Source: Jaenimonas drosophilae
Taxonomy: Eukaryota > Euglenozoa > Kinetoplastea > Trypanosomatida > Trypanosomatidae
Assembly: GCA_030849065.1 (NCBI GenBank)
Contig: JASAON010001432.1
Coordinates: 1 to 26,265, forward strand
Direction of reading: 5' to 3'
DNA length: 26,265 nt
Both the position numbers and the translations under genes were made by a program. Of the stretch, positions 16,111 to 25,737 are shown piece after piece; within the stretch, counting starts at the first letter, position 1, and each line of letters begins with the position of its first letter. The notes beneath the pieces are model-generated. The model was given only the letters and a program-made list of their open reading frames with translations, did not search any database and was not told where the DNA came from.

Positions 16111-19100
16111 ATGATTACTCGCCGACAGGCTAGACTTCTGGGACTCACCGATGGCGAAGGAGCCTCTCCGAACCAGTCAGGGGTGTCTTTTCCGCTTCCA
16201 TCACCGAGTACAAAAAAATCCGAAGCAGCCTTAGGTCCACGTCCTGCACTACCAAGTCGTGATGCCTTACCACGGTGGGCATCATCAATGGCGGTCCAAC
16301 ACTGCATTCAACGCTCTTTGCTGCAAACCACGTTGGAGAGCGGACTTCGACTCCCATCCCACCGTGATCGTCGAATGCATCTTCCGGAGGCAGAGAACGG
16401 GGTGGTGTCTGGTGAAACCCCGGACTTCGACCTACCGCTGCCGCAGTCTCTGCAATCGGCCATCTCCCCGCGCCAGGTCCGGCTCTCTCCAGCGCAGGTT
16501 AAGAATGCGTGGCGTTGTGTGGTTCGAGACCTTACAATGAACTCTCTCCACGGCCGGCGCTATGAATCAGCTGCAGGACAGCCACCTCGCATTGCTTCTT
16601 TGTCTCCCCAAGTGGAGGATGAAGCACCTCGCAACTGGACTATGCGTCGCTGGCAGCTTGCTAGGAAGCATCACTTCCAGCATCAGCAACCGCGACTACT
16701 GGAAGATTTCCGCCAGTACAATTCTCTGAAGGCACACGAAGAGCGCATGAAGCTCTTACTCCAAGAAGGCAAGGATGAGGCAGAGCGGGAAGCAGCCTAC
16801 CTTCAGAGCCTGGATCAGAATTCAAGCCGTGAGGCCAACGTGCTCCACGTCATCTCCGCCATTGATGCGGAGTTTCGACAGCAGTTCGTCAGCGTCTACG
16901 GAGCCGCCCCATCTACTTCTGGCCAGCGTGCTCCGGGTGCTGGCTTACTCGTGAGCGCAGTGGAGGCCTGCATAGCGGAGGCAGTGCACCGTGTAAAAGC
17001 CTTCTCGGCGATGCTGATGCCGTACCAGCAGGAAGGTGTACGCTGGATGCTTCAGCTGAACATGATGGAGCGCGCCAATGGCCTCATGGCCGACGACATG
17101 GGGCTGGGTAAAACTGCTCAAACCGTTGTGTACCTGGCGTGTTACAAGGTGCTCGTTGAAGAGGTTGTGGAAGTAAACCTTCGAAAAGCCCAAGAGATGG
17201 TCCGCAGTGGAATGCGTGTCAACGAGAGCGAGGATCCATTCATTTTTCAGCTGGGATGGGACCACAATTCAGACCCTCTATCGAATCGGGCCGCAATTGC
17301 TGTGGAGGCCCTACGCAGTGTCCGTCGGTGGATCTGGCGCCTGACTGTCGCAGAAGAAGAGGAGGAAGAGGAGGCCACTCGCCGTCGACGAGCTGCTGCT
17401 CTGCGTGAGAGCAAACCTGGGACAACCCGCAGAGCCGCAGCTGACTCTCCCATTTTCATCCCTCGCAAGCGTGGTCGGCCACCAAAAAACCCTCCCCTGC
17501 CTTCTGCGCTCCCCACGCCAGATGTTGCGGCTGCCCACTTGAAGGTGGATAGCGAGGGCTGTTGCCGCCCGATGCGGCCGGTGCTCATCCTCGCGCCTCT
17601 CTCTACACTTCCGCACTGGAAGTCAGAGTTCTCTCACTTTGGCGTAGCAGATGGTTTTCGAGTGTACGTCCTCAACGGGTCTCGCGAAGACAGAGAGGCG
17701 CGCATGACTACCTTCCTGGAGCATGTTCGCTGGAGGGACGCTCCATGGGGAGAGATGGACGGAGAGACAAACGCAAGTAAGCGGCGCCGTATCGCAGCCA
17801 CGATGGAGGCGGAGGATGGGCTGGATGAGATCACGCGTCACGGGGTCTGGACCAAAACAACGCCGGTACTCGTCGTACCACATGATCTCTTAGCGCGCAA
17901 GGTATTGGGGGTGCAGCGGAAGATTCCATGCGTTTCTTGGCAAATTGTTGTGATGGACGAGGCTCAGCGCATCAAAAATGCCCAGGCCTCGCTTTTTCAA
18001 AAGGCCTGTCAGCTGGAGAGTATCTCCAGACTTGTGCTCACTGGAACACCCCTCCAGAATAACATTGCAGAGTTGTTCTCTTTGTTACAGTTTCTCGCAC
18101 CAAACAGTTTTCACACCAAACGTCAGTCAGAACTTCTGGAACGACTGGATGATGCACTGACGGAGGCAAGCAACTCCAACGAGCTTGAGGACCGAGAGCT
18201 CCACATGCTGCTTTGTCGGCGTGTGCATCGTCTACTTACCCCCTTTGTGCTGCGACGTGATAAAGGAGTGCTGAAGGGAATGCTTCCGGAAAAGAAGGAC
18301 GTTCACGTCATTTGCCCAGTTCTCCCGTACCAGGTTTCGAAGATGCGCGAGATCGAGGAGCGTTACCGACTTGGCCAGCTGGGAGGCAACCCCAGCATTC
18401 AGCTCCGCAAGGCTCTTCTCCATCCGTATACGCTGCTTCCCTACTTTTATATTGATGAGGATGTTGTGTGGAGCTCTGGCAAGCTTCTCGTGCTCGACTT
18501 CATGATGCACTTCCTGCTTCAAACAAAGCACAAGTTTCTTGTCTTCTGCTGCTGGACGTTGGTGCTGGATGTGGTGGAGGCCCTTTGTGGCTACCGAAAG
18601 ATCCCTTATGTTCGCCTTGATGGTCGTACCAGTGTTGAGCAGCGCGAGGCCAACATTCAGCGCTTCAACGCCCGGGAAGGCGAGTCATCAGCGGCTCCCG
18701 CGAATGGGACATCAGGGCCCTGCTGCTTCCTCATTAGCAAAGTTGCTGGAGGTGTGGGCCTTAACCTGCAGGCGGCAGATACGGTCTTTATGCTGGACGT
18801 GGACTATAACCCTCAGAGAGATCATCAGGCGCTGTCGAGGGTGTATCGTGTGGGCCAAACGAAGGAAGTGCGTGTGTTCCGGCTCGTGGTGGACCACCCA
18901 GTCGAGCGCAGCATTGTGGCAATTCATCAATCGAAGGATAACCTTGATCAGGCTGTGGTGCAGGCGGGAAAATATGATTTGCACTCCTCTGCGACAGATC
19001 GTGAGCATGAGCTGCAGCGTGTGTTCGATCACCGTATCCCCAAGAAGGTTTCTGGTGCACTTGGCGGAGACGATGCGAGCAGGGCTGAAGAGGAAGAGGA

Positions 19101-19578
19101 TGTGGACGAGGTGGCTGAAGAAGAAAACAGCTCCCCGAATTCACCTGCCACTCCGATGTACTTTGGTCCAAACACCCCATCGTCCAGCAGCCCAAGCTGC
19201 GCATCTGAGCGGCTCGTGGCTTCTCCGGTTGACGCGTCTAACACAACTCGACGATATCGCCGTGTTACCTTTGCTGAAGAGGACGATGTGATTGAAGTGC
19301 CACCTAGGACCACGGGCGATACCCCGGTGCCAAGACGGGGACGCCCACCCATCTCAACCGAGAAGGCCGACGATCGTGCGCCGCCCCCACCGCCGTCGTC
19401 GTCAGTTGCTCCTGAAGCGCTTTCCGCAGAAAATCGTCATGTTGCACTTCGCAAGCTGGTAGAGATGCAGGCCACCCTCCGTGAGATCCTCCCTCGCGGG
19501 GAGGACGAAGAGCTGCTGCTGGAGCGACACCTGCAGGACCTGGAACAGCGCTGCTTTGCCGAAGCAAAGCTGTTGTGA
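16111..19578 (+). CDS. SNF2-family chromatin-remodelling ATPase with two AT-hooks
   Basis: Predicted product 1155 aa, a nuclear DNA-dependent ATPase. Residues 1-290 are a non-conserved, basic and charged N-terminal region. The motor begins at LMPYQQEGVRWM, with Walker A in DDMGLGKT (K334), motif Ia in LAPLSTLPHW (from 494), Walker B as DEAQ (616-619), motif III LTGTPLQNN, then lobe 2 with KFLVFCCW, VRLDGRTS, VGLNLQAAD and motif VI QALSRVYRVGQ (906-916). The catalytic set is complete, so the enzyme should be active. About 155 residues lie between motifs I and Ia, against roughly 25-30 in most relatives. This insert is acidic, then basic, and contains an AT-hook, RKRGRPPK (452-459). A second AT-hook, RRGRPP (1075-1080), sits in the disordered C-terminal tail. 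The pattern fits the Snf2-like group (Snf2, ISWI, Lsh, CHD), but no bromo-, chromo- or SANT/SLIDE domain is evident, so I do not name a subfamily. Confidence 0.95.
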   Translation: MITRRQARLLGLTDGEGASPNQSGVSFPLPSPSTKKSEAALGPRPALPSRDALPRWASSMAVQHCIQRSLLQTTLESGLRLPSHRDRRMHLPEAENGVVSGETPDFDLPLPQSLQSAISPRQVRLSPAQVKNAWRCVVRDLTMNSLHGRRYESAAGQPPRIASLSPQVEDEAPRNWTMRRWQLARKHHFQHQQPRLLEDFRQYNSLKAHEERMKLLLQEGKDEAEREAAYLQSLDQNSSREANVLHVISAIDAEFRQQFVSVYGAAPSTSGQRAPGAGLLVSAVEACIAEAVHRVKAFSAMLMPYQQEGVRWMLQLNMMERANGLMADDMGLGKTAQTVVYLACYKVLVEEVVEVNLRKAQEMVRSGMRVNESEDPFIFQLGWDHNSDPLSNRAAIAVEALRSVRRWIWRLTVAEEEEEEEATRRRRAAALRESKPGTTRRAAADSPIFIPRKRGRPPKNPPLPSALPTPDVAAAHLKVDSEGCCRPMRPVLILAPLSTLPHWKSEFSHFGVADGFRVYVLNGSREDREARMTTFLEHVRWRDAPWGEMDGETNASKRRRIAATMEAEDGLDEITRHGVWTKTTPVLVVPHDLLARKVLGVQRKIPCVSWQIVVMDEAQRIKNAQASLFQKACQLESISRLVLTGTPLQNNIAELFSLLQFLAPNSFHTKRQSELLERLDDALTEASNSNELEDRELHMLLCRRVHRLLTPFVLRRDKGVLKGMLPEKKDVHVICPVLPYQVSKMREIEERYRLGQLGGNPSIQLRKALLHPYTLLPYFYIDEDVVWSSGKLLVLDFMMHFLLQTKHKFLVFCCWTLVLDVVEALCGYRKIPYVRLDGRTSVEQREANIQRFNAREGESSAAPANGTSGPCCFLISKVAGGVGLNLQAADTVFMLDVDYNPQRDHQALSRVYRVGQTKEVRVFRLVVDHPVERSIVAIHQSKDNLDQAVVQAGKYDLHSSATDREHELQRVFDHRIPKKVSGALGGDDASRAEEEEDVDEVAEEENSSPNSPATPMYFGPNTPSSSSPSCASERLVASPVDASNTTRRYRRVTFAEEDDVIEVPPRTTGDTPVPRRGRPPISTEKADDRAPPPPPSSSVAPEALSAENRHVALRKLVEMQATLREILPRGEDEELLLERHLQDLEQRCFAEAKLL

Positions 19579-20065
19579 TCAAGCCTGGCGTATGCTGGGC
19601 GGTCTGTTAAGCGTGCATTCTAAGATGTGTGCCTCCACACGCAATCATTGCTTGCACGACCATGTGGCGCGTCGCTGTGGGTCAAGTAAATGCCTCATGG
19701 GGTCGCTACCTTGGATGGTGCGAGTAGAAGAGTGGTGGAGCTGCAAAGTGCGTTCCTTATGTACCTACCGTGAGCCCATCGTGCTGCTTTCTCGCGTCTC
19801 TTTCCTGCTTCGTTCTCTAGGACTACTTTGAGGACTATCCTCAAGCAACAGAATCCTTTGCGGTGCAAGTGAGAAACACTGTAGCGGGAAGTAGCATATC
19901 ACCTCCGGTGCGTTTTTCTGCCATCACTTTCTTCGTTCATGTTTGGTGTCCTTGGGACCTTTTTTGTTTCATTATTCTCTTGATTTACTCACTGCGATTG
20001 TTTCCCATACAGATACAGAGCTATCCATAGAAGCGTTTCCAGCGCTTGTGCCAAAACCTATTGTC
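19579..20065. other. Intergenic region between SNF2 and FCP1-like genes
   Basis: No gene is seen. A small 7-bp hairpin with a 3-base loop lies at 19828-19844. The region ends in a long T-rich tract and splice acceptor for the FCP1-like gene. Confidence 0.6.
19914..20012 (+). promoter_or_regulatory. Trans-splice acceptor of the FCP1-like gene
   Basis: A long T/C-rich tract covers about 19914-20009 and is followed by AG at 20011-20012. The first ATG in the mature leader is 20066, which opens the coding frame, so the upstream TTG extension of that frame is not translated. Confidence 0.75.
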
Positions 20066-23000
20066 ATGCCCCCGCGAAGAACCAAGCTGACGAGGCTCTC
20101 CACGATTCCTTCATCCTCGAGCACATCAGGAGACTCTTCTCCCGTAGTTGGCTCACCAGCGACGGTGCAGCAGTGGTTGAAGGAAATATCGCCAGATGCA
20201 CAACAGGCGTCACGGTCCGGCGACGATGAGGACCCCAGCCGAAAAATGCGATCGTTGGTGCCGCGGATGTCCCACGCCCACACATTGACCGTACACACAC
20301 AGCGACTGCAGGCACTGTGCTATGTACTTGCGGAGGTGAGCTGCGCATCTACGTTACTGGACGAGTGGACGCGTGCCGTAAACAACATTCCTGCTCGGCT
20401 TGCAACGTCCTGGAAGTCAGCGGTGGCAGTGGTGACGAAGCAGGCGGAACTCCGTCGAGTGATGGGCCTCATTAACTTCGTGGCACGTGGCCAACCAGCG
20501 TCTGTGTCCGGCTTGTCTGGCCAACGCCCGAGAGAACGCCGACAGCGAGCGCTACGCCATGAGCTTCTTGCATGTCGAGCGGAGTATCACGAGCTGCATG
20601 TGAGCTTTGCACGCCACGTAGAAGGACTCCGTCGGCTGCTCCTGGGACTGATTCTGCAGCAATACCTCCACATATCGGTGGAGCACTTCGGGGATGACGC
20701 TCTTCTGCACGCAGGCACACACGGAGGCTGGAATCAATCGCGATGGGAGCAACGACGCAGCCTGCGTCCTATGCCGGCATCTCACAGGCCAGCGAAGCCT
20801 CCTCAACCCAGTGAGAGCGCCGCAAAGCTTCTCTCGATGGCCAATCCTCCCATTGTTCGTCAGTATATTCGACGCCCCGATCGGGATATTCCTCAGCGTC
20901 GCCTGATGCTTGGACGCGGCAGACATGGCACGCACGGGGGCTCAGCTTCAAGCAACACTTCTACATCAAGCGATCATGGCGTGCGAGTTGGTGGTGAAGA
21001 TGATGGGGTTGGTGGACAGAAAAGGAGCAGGCCCGCCACGAACTCAGCAGTGTCTGATGCCCTCCACGCCTCTAGCACCTCATCCACCGCTTCATCATCA
21101 TCATCATCAGACGATGGGAATGATGAAGCGAAGGCCGAGCTCTCCGGCTTGCCTATGCCGCTTCTCATGTTCATGCAGGCCGCATCCACTTCACAACCCA
21201 CGCGATGTGCCATTAGTGCCCTCACTCGCTGCACGATCCAGTCTTTGGACGTCCGTGGCAACGACCTCGAAAACGCTGCGGCAATGGGTTCCCCCAACGG
21301 TATTATGGAGGCAACGGGCACTGGTGTATACAGCGTGTCTGTCTCGCCGCGTGCGGATGGCCCGTGTTCCCATGCCTCCCTGTGCTTTGGCAACATCCAA
21401 TTCATCTTCTCGGAGGTTAAAGGTCAAGAGGAGCCAAGCTCAGCAGGAACGACGCCTCGCGGAGGGCACGCTTCCACAACCTCGCCCTGTACTTCCCCTC
21501 GCCGCGCCCCGCCTGTGCCTGCTGTCATGGGAAGCGAAGCCTTTGTATGGGGAGAAGACACGAATTGTCACGGCCCAATGGAGGGGGAGGAGGAGGAGGA
21601 GCTACCCTACTTCATCATGAATGCCTTCTCGTGTAGTGAGGCTGAGGAAGGTGATGTGGCTGAGGAGTGTCTCACCTTGACGATGGCCCCATCACCAGAA
21701 CCTGATTGGAAGGAGGGCGTGGAGATTGGTGAGGACAACCGCGCCATTGATCGCACACGCACAGGGTCTTCGTGGGGACGGGTGGATGCGCACCTCAATG
21801 ATCTGGACAGCAGTATCTACGTTGGCGCACTTCCTACGCCGTCAGCTGAGCCAACATCCGAGGTGCAGAGTGTGATGCCCTCAGCCGGGGACGTTGCCTT
21901 TGCTGAAGAGCTTTGCGCTCGTCTTCAGATGTGGTGCCTCCGCGGCCAGCCTCGTTCATCTTTTTTGTGGTGTGCGGACGCAATGAGGTCCCCAGCTGCC
22001 AACGAGGATGATGATGGGATGCAGCACACCACCCTCGAAATTTGCCGCCCGCTGCACCTTTTATCTGGATACATGGGTGAGATCACCGTGATTTTCCGGG
22101 AAGAATGTGCCCCAGATCATCCATCCCACCGCGCTGGATGGGAGCTCCTTCGCCGAGCGATGGACAGCTGCACCGAGGTCGTCATTTGTGCAGTCCGCGA
22201 GAGCCGAACACATCAGGGGCAGCACGATGGCGTACATGAGGATGGCGCTGCGGCAGAGTCAGGGCGGGCGGGGCCAAGTTTCTCAGCGCAAGAGACGCTT
22301 TCAACGGCTGAGCGTGATCGGCCTTTCCTTTTCGAGCGGTATGGCTGCGGAGATGTTATGGCAGAGGTCCACTGGTCGCAGGGAGAGGATTCCCCGTCTC
22401 AGGAGTCTGCGCAAAGCGACAAGATATCCATCTCTTCCACATCCAGACGGCCCATGGCAGATGCTGACCAGCAATCGCTGCGCGTTGAACGGCTCAAGAA
22501 TGAGTTCCGTGTTGCCCGTTCTGAACGTGTTGATGTGCTCCTCCTTCACGCACCTCGTGGCAAGCCAATCGCCACTGCAACCCTCGTACCGTGCACAATT
22601 CCGCGGCCCAACAGCGGAAAGGGAGAAACTGCCCGCGAGGCAGTCCAGATGACTGTTTTCAAGGTACTCTCTGTTTCACCGTACGTGGCCCCACTACTGC
22701 AGCACCTGCGCGATGAGAAGGTGGTGTTGGTTGATCTGGATCGTACGCTCGTGGACAATGCTATCCACTGCACATCGTGGGATGAGCGGGAGCTTCGTGC
22801 GCGAGCTGAGCACGTGCCTTCCACGACTTCAATCCCTGCACATGCAAAAGAGTCTCTCACTCAGTCGTTGGTCAACCTCCTGCTGGAGCGAACCTGTACG
22901 CAAGAGGCTACTCTCCACACGCGGCGTTTCGAGGAGATCAAGAAGGTAACCTACACCGTACGCAGTAGCTCCCACACCACACAACCGATCCTTCGCTCAG

Positions 23001-24022
23001 AGATCATCTTTGTACGTCCTGGGATCCGTCAATGTCTTCACGAGTCCGTTGTGCAGTGGGGAATACCGTTGCTTCTCGTCACAAAATCCACGAAGGAACG
23101 CACAGAAGCGATCCTAGAACAGGTGCTGGACCCTCATCACCTTCTCTTTCCTTCTCGTCGCTCGCAGGTGATCACAACGGAGCAGCTGGAACGGCTGATG
23201 CCCCCAAACCTCGCCCCAGCCGAGGGAGTTGTGGTGGCTTGCAAAAGTGCCGTTGCCGTCGTGCGTCGCTTCAATGGGGATGTGTATCGTCACCGCTCAT
23301 GTATCCTGGGCCCACACAGCCAGACTCTCTTGGGGCAGATCACCAGACTGCGAGGGCACGCACTTGGAAAAGCCCGGAGTGTGGCTGTCGTGGATGATGC
23401 CCCACAGGTGTGGCTGCAGGATGACTGGCCGTGCACGGTGGCGGTAGCTCCCTACACCATGACGCGTCTCGACCCTGAGTCCTACCTTTCCAGTCGTCAC
23501 GGTTGGCTTGGGGCACATTTGCTGGGAAGCCTCTTCAGCTCTCGGTGCGTCGTCTGCCCTCAGGCAACGGCGGCGGCGAGGATGAAGATCTCCTCTCACT
23601 GCATATGCCAGTGCCGAACGGCTTGCTTAGCCATTGGCCCGTGGGGCCGGCATCCGTCACCGCCGGAGTGCGGCGAACAACGCCCTTCGCGTGCTCCGCA
23701 CATAGGATCTGCGATGGAGTTGATTTTGGCGGATGATGAGGGCACGCTGGAAGGGCCTCGGAAGCCCACCACGCCGTTGCTTCTCTACTCCCCACGAATG
23801 CCATCTGCTAAGGAATCGTTGATGAATGGAACTACGACCCCAATGACGGTTATTGCCTGTGGCGAGGTGGAAGAAGATGATGACTACGCTTGGGGTGACA
23901 CCAGTAGCGTTCGCGACGATGCCATCGCGACTATCACGCCAGAGGGAGGTCCCACCGCTCGTCAGTCGTGTTCGGCGAACCTGACGGGGGAGGTGGAGGT
24001 GGAGGACGTTGTTCCCTTGTGA
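20066..24022 (+). CDS. FCP1-like (HAD-family) protein phosphatase with very long N-terminal region
   Basis: Predicted product 1318 aa. The catalytic FCP1 homology region lies at about 885-1140. The nucleophile and acid/base aspartates are D890 and D892 in DLDRTLVDN (family pattern DxDxT). IIFVRPGI matches the FCP1 RPG block, T1006 in LLLVTKST is the motif II threonine, ILEQVLDP matches the FCP1 LDP, and VAVVDDAPQVW (D1110, D1111) is motif III with the tryptophan typical of FCP1. FCP1 proteins dephosphorylate the RNA polymerase II C-terminal domain in other eukaryotes. Residues of about 1-880 are poorly conserved, with helical Arg-rich stretches (about 75-190) and Ser-, Asp- and Glu-rich disordered stretches; acidic segments also close the C-terminus. 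I see no BRCT domain. The start is the first ATG after a strong splice acceptor. A role in transcription is inferred from the family and not shown here. Confidence 0.88.
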   Translation: MPPRRTKLTRLSTIPSSSSTSGDSSPVVGSPATVQQWLKEISPDAQQASRSGDDEDPSRKMRSLVPRMSHAHTLTVHTQRLQALCYVLAEVSCASTLLDEWTRAVNNIPARLATSWKSAVAVVTKQAELRRVMGLINFVARGQPASVSGLSGQRPRERRQRALRHELLACRAEYHELHVSFARHVEGLRRLLLGLILQQYLHISVEHFGDDALLHAGTHGGWNQSRWEQRRSLRPMPASHRPAKPPQPSESAAKLLSMANPPIVRQYIRRPDRDIPQRRLMLGRGRHGTHGGSASSNTSTSSDHGVRVGGEDDGVGGQKRSRPATNSAVSDALHASSTSSTASSSSSSDDGNDEAKAELSGLPMPLLMFMQAASTSQPTRCAISALTRCTIQSLDVRGNDLENAAAMGSPNGIMEATGTGVYSVSVSPRADGPCSHASLCFGNIQFIFSEVKGQEEPSSAGTTPRGGHASTTSPCTSPRRAPPVPAVMGSEAFVWGEDTNCHGPMEGEEEEELPYFIMNAFSCSEAEEGDVAEECLTLTMAPSPEPDWKEGVEIGEDNRAIDRTRTGSSWGRVDAHLNDLDSSIYVGALPTPSAEPTSEVQSVMPSAGDVAFAEELCARLQMWCLRGQPRSSFLWCADAMRSPAANEDDDGMQHTTLEICRPLHLLSGYMGEITVIFREECAPDHPSHRAGWELLRRAMDSCTEVVICAVRESRTHQGQHDGVHEDGAAAESGRAGPSFSAQETLSTAERDRPFLFERYGCGDVMAEVHWSQGEDSPSQESAQSDKISISSTSRRPMADADQQSLRVERLKNEFRVARSERVDVLLLHAPRGKPIATATLVPCTIPRPNSGKGETAREAVQMTVFKVLSVSPYVAPLLQHLRDEKVVLVDLDRTLVDNAIHCTSWDERELRARAEHVPSTTSIPAHAKESLTQSLVNLLLERTCTQEATLHTRRFEEIKKVTYTVRSSSHTTQPILRSEIIFVRPGIRQCLHESVVQWGIPLLLVTKSTKERTEAILEQVLDPHHLLFPSRRSQVITTEQLERLMPPNLAPAEGVVVACKSAVAVVRRFNGDVYRHRSCILGPHSQTLLGQITRLRGHALGKARSVAVVDDAPQVWLQDDWPCTVAVAPYTMTRLDPESYLSSRHGWLGAHLLGSLFSSRCVVCPQATAAARMKISSHCICQCRTACLAIGPWGRHPSPPECGEQRPSRAPHIGSAMELILADDEGTLEGPRKPTTPLLLYSPRMPSAKESLMNGTTTPMTVIACGEVEEDDDYAWGDTSSVRDDAIATITPEGGPTARQSCSANLTGEVEVEDVVPL

Positions 24023-24095
24023 TGCCGAAAACCAGGAGGGGTGACTGCTCGCTCTGCTTTCGAATCATGGTTTTCTGCTTTGTGGTTGAACTGCC

Positions 24096-24168
24096 CACAT
24101 CTGGTCTTTCTTCAGGATCTCATCAAATCCGTACTGGCGCTCCTCTTCTCTTCTCTTGTGTCTCATAG
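24096..24168 (+). promoter_or_regulatory. Trans-splice acceptor of NDUFAF7
   Basis: Two T/C-rich tracts are present. The first ends in AG near 24113-24114. The second (about 24138-24165) ends in AG at 24167-24168. The second gives a 45-base leader without an ATG before 24214. Confidence 0.65.
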
Positions 24169-24213
24169 AGCCCTCATCTACACAGCCACCGAAGAGCCAA
24201 TCGGTGGTTCGCC

Positions 24214-25599
24214 ATGCAGAGGTCTTGCGCTAGCCGCCTGCTCACAAGCCGCCCAGCTACCGCCACCTCTCAGTCTTGGTGGAGCCATGGGAGGTTGGGA
24301 CCTGCCGGGCTGGGGGGATCCCTCCTCCGTCCATCCAGACCATTACTGGCACTGAATCTCCACGCAAGCGAGATGTCAACACCTGATCGAGCTACGGTCA
24401 ATTCCACGAACCGCAAGGAACTGCAGACGCCGCTGTGTACGGAGCTGCTGAATAAGGTGACGGCTCAGGGCTACTACCCCATGACACAGTACATTAAAGA
24501 TTGCTTAACACATCCCCAGCTGGGGTATTATGTCTCCAAGAAGAGCGTCATTGGTGGAACACCAAAGGCAGATTTCATCACTGCAGCAGAGATTTCTTTT
24601 TTTGGTGATATTCTTGCAGCATGGGTGATGGAGGTGTGGCAGAAGATGGGAACACCGCGCGTTATTCATCTTGTGGAACTGGGGCCAGGCAAGGGTACAC
24701 TCATGAAGACCATTCTGAATCAATTCAGGTACAGCAACCCACATTTACTACACTTCTTGCAGGTCCATCTGGTGGAGGTTGGTGCTGCCCGACAGGAAGA
24801 ACAGAAGAAGGCATTAAGCGAGTTTCAGACAGCCCAAGGAAAGATAAAGTGGTGGATGAGCATTGAGTCACTTCCATTTACCCTCGAGCCCACAATCTTC
24901 CTAGCCAATGAGTATTTCGATGCTCTTCCAGTGGCGCAGTTTCGTTACACAGAGCGCGGGTGGGTGGAAACGTGTGTAGAGGTGGATAGCGATCCTGCGA
25001 ATGAAGCACACTTCCGTTTGGTGCACGCGCCATCGGGTTCTTTTTCAGCTTACCTCATCCCTGACGAGGTGCGGAAAAACGGCAAGATTGGTGATTGTAT
25101 CGAGGTCAATGCGGTTGGCATGCAACACATGGAACTTATCATGAAGAAGATGGTTGATTGCCAAAAGTCAGCTTGCCTCATCATCGACTACGGAAAGGAC
25201 GAGAACATGCAGAGCACACTGCGTGGCATTCGCGGTCACCGCTTTGTTGACCCGCTTCTCTCACCGGGTGAGGTGGATCTCTCGAGCTGGGTGAGCTTTA
25301 GCCAACTTCGCTGGGCTCTGGAGCGGCTGGAGGTCGCGCGACGCCACCTCAAGTGGTTCCCGGTAATGACGCAGCATGACTTCTTGCAGCTCAATGGAAT
25401 CGATATTCGCCTAGCACACGTCATCAAGAATGAAGAGACAAAAAGTGCCATGAAGATTCTTCAAAACTACCGTCGCCTAATGAGTGAGGATCAGATGGGC
25501 ACAAGCTACAAGGTGTTCGCAGTTCAGTCGCGCAACTTTCCCCACGTTGCTCCCTTCTTCGCAGAGATGCCCCTTCCACCACTACCCACGGCCTCGTAG
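24214..25599 (+). CDS. NDUFAF7: NDUFAF7/MidA family methyltransferase, complex I assembly factor
   Basis: Predicted product 461 aa, close to the human protein's length (about 440). In animals NDUFAF7 is a mitochondrial SAM-dependent methyltransferase that symmetrically dimethylates an arginine of the complex I subunit NDUFS2 early in assembly. The N-terminus (about 50 residues, MQRSCASRLLTSRP onward) is rich in Arg, Ser and Ala with almost no acidic residues, which fits mitochondrial import. Family blocks in order: YIKDCLTHPQLGYY, DFITAAEIS (usually TAPEIS), the SAM-binding LVELGPGKGTLM (153-164), FLANEYFDALPV (229-240) and a later IIDYGK. All expected blocks are present, so the enzyme should be functional. 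The likely target is mitochondrial complex I, which trypanosomatids retain in reduced or modified use. Confidence 0.95.
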   Translation: MQRSCASRLLTSRPATATSQSWWSHGRLGPAGLGGSLLRPSRPLLALNLHASEMSTPDRATVNSTNRKELQTPLCTELLNKVTAQGYYPMTQYIKDCLTHPQLGYYVSKKSVIGGTPKADFITAAEISFFGDILAAWVMEVWQKMGTPRVIHLVELGPGKGTLMKTILNQFRYSNPHLLHFLQVHLVEVGAARQEEQKKALSEFQTAQGKIKWWMSIESLPFTLEPTIFLANEYFDALPVAQFRYTERGWVETCVEVDSDPANEAHFRLVHAPSGSFSAYLIPDEVRKNGKIGDCIEVNAVGMQHMELIMKKMVDCQKSACLIIDYGKDENMQSTLRGIRGHRFVDPLLSPGEVDLSSWVSFSQLRWALERLEVARRHLKWFPVMTQHDFLQLNGIDIRLAHVIKNEETKSAMKILQNYRRLMSEDQMGTSYKVFAVQSRNFPHVAPFFAEMPLPPLPTAS

Positions 25600-25622
25600 C
25601 TTGAGCATCTTTGATGCTCGAG
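25600..25622 (+). repeat. Short hairpin right after the NDUFAF7 stop
   Basis: Ten bases at 25600-25609 pair with 25613-25622, with one G-T wobble and a 3-base loop. It begins at the base following the TAG stop codon. It may be a 3' UTR structure or chance. Confidence 0.5.
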
Positions 25623-25737
25623 CCATCGATACGTCTTTACATCTGTTGTAGCAGTCAAGAGTGGCAATGTCCTGTCCTAATGTGGAGATGTTCTTGGTTC
25701 CAAACTGGTAGCGACATACATCGCACCCCCCGTGACT

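Noticed and set aside
15504..16307. 267-codon minus-strand frame across the TMEM245-like/SNF2 boundary
   Set aside because: It is antisense to two supported genes and their splice tract, with no recognisable family.
18539..19291. 250-codon + frame inside the SNF2 gene
   Set aside because: It is a shadow in another frame of a gene with complete SNF2 motifs.
19828..19844. 7-bp hairpin with a 3-base loop after the SNF2 gene
   Set aside because: Short enough to occur by chance in non-coding DNA of this length; no other signal supports a function.
20910..21620. 236-codon + frame inside the FCP1-like gene
   Set aside because: It overlaps a low-complexity coding stretch in another frame and shows no domain.
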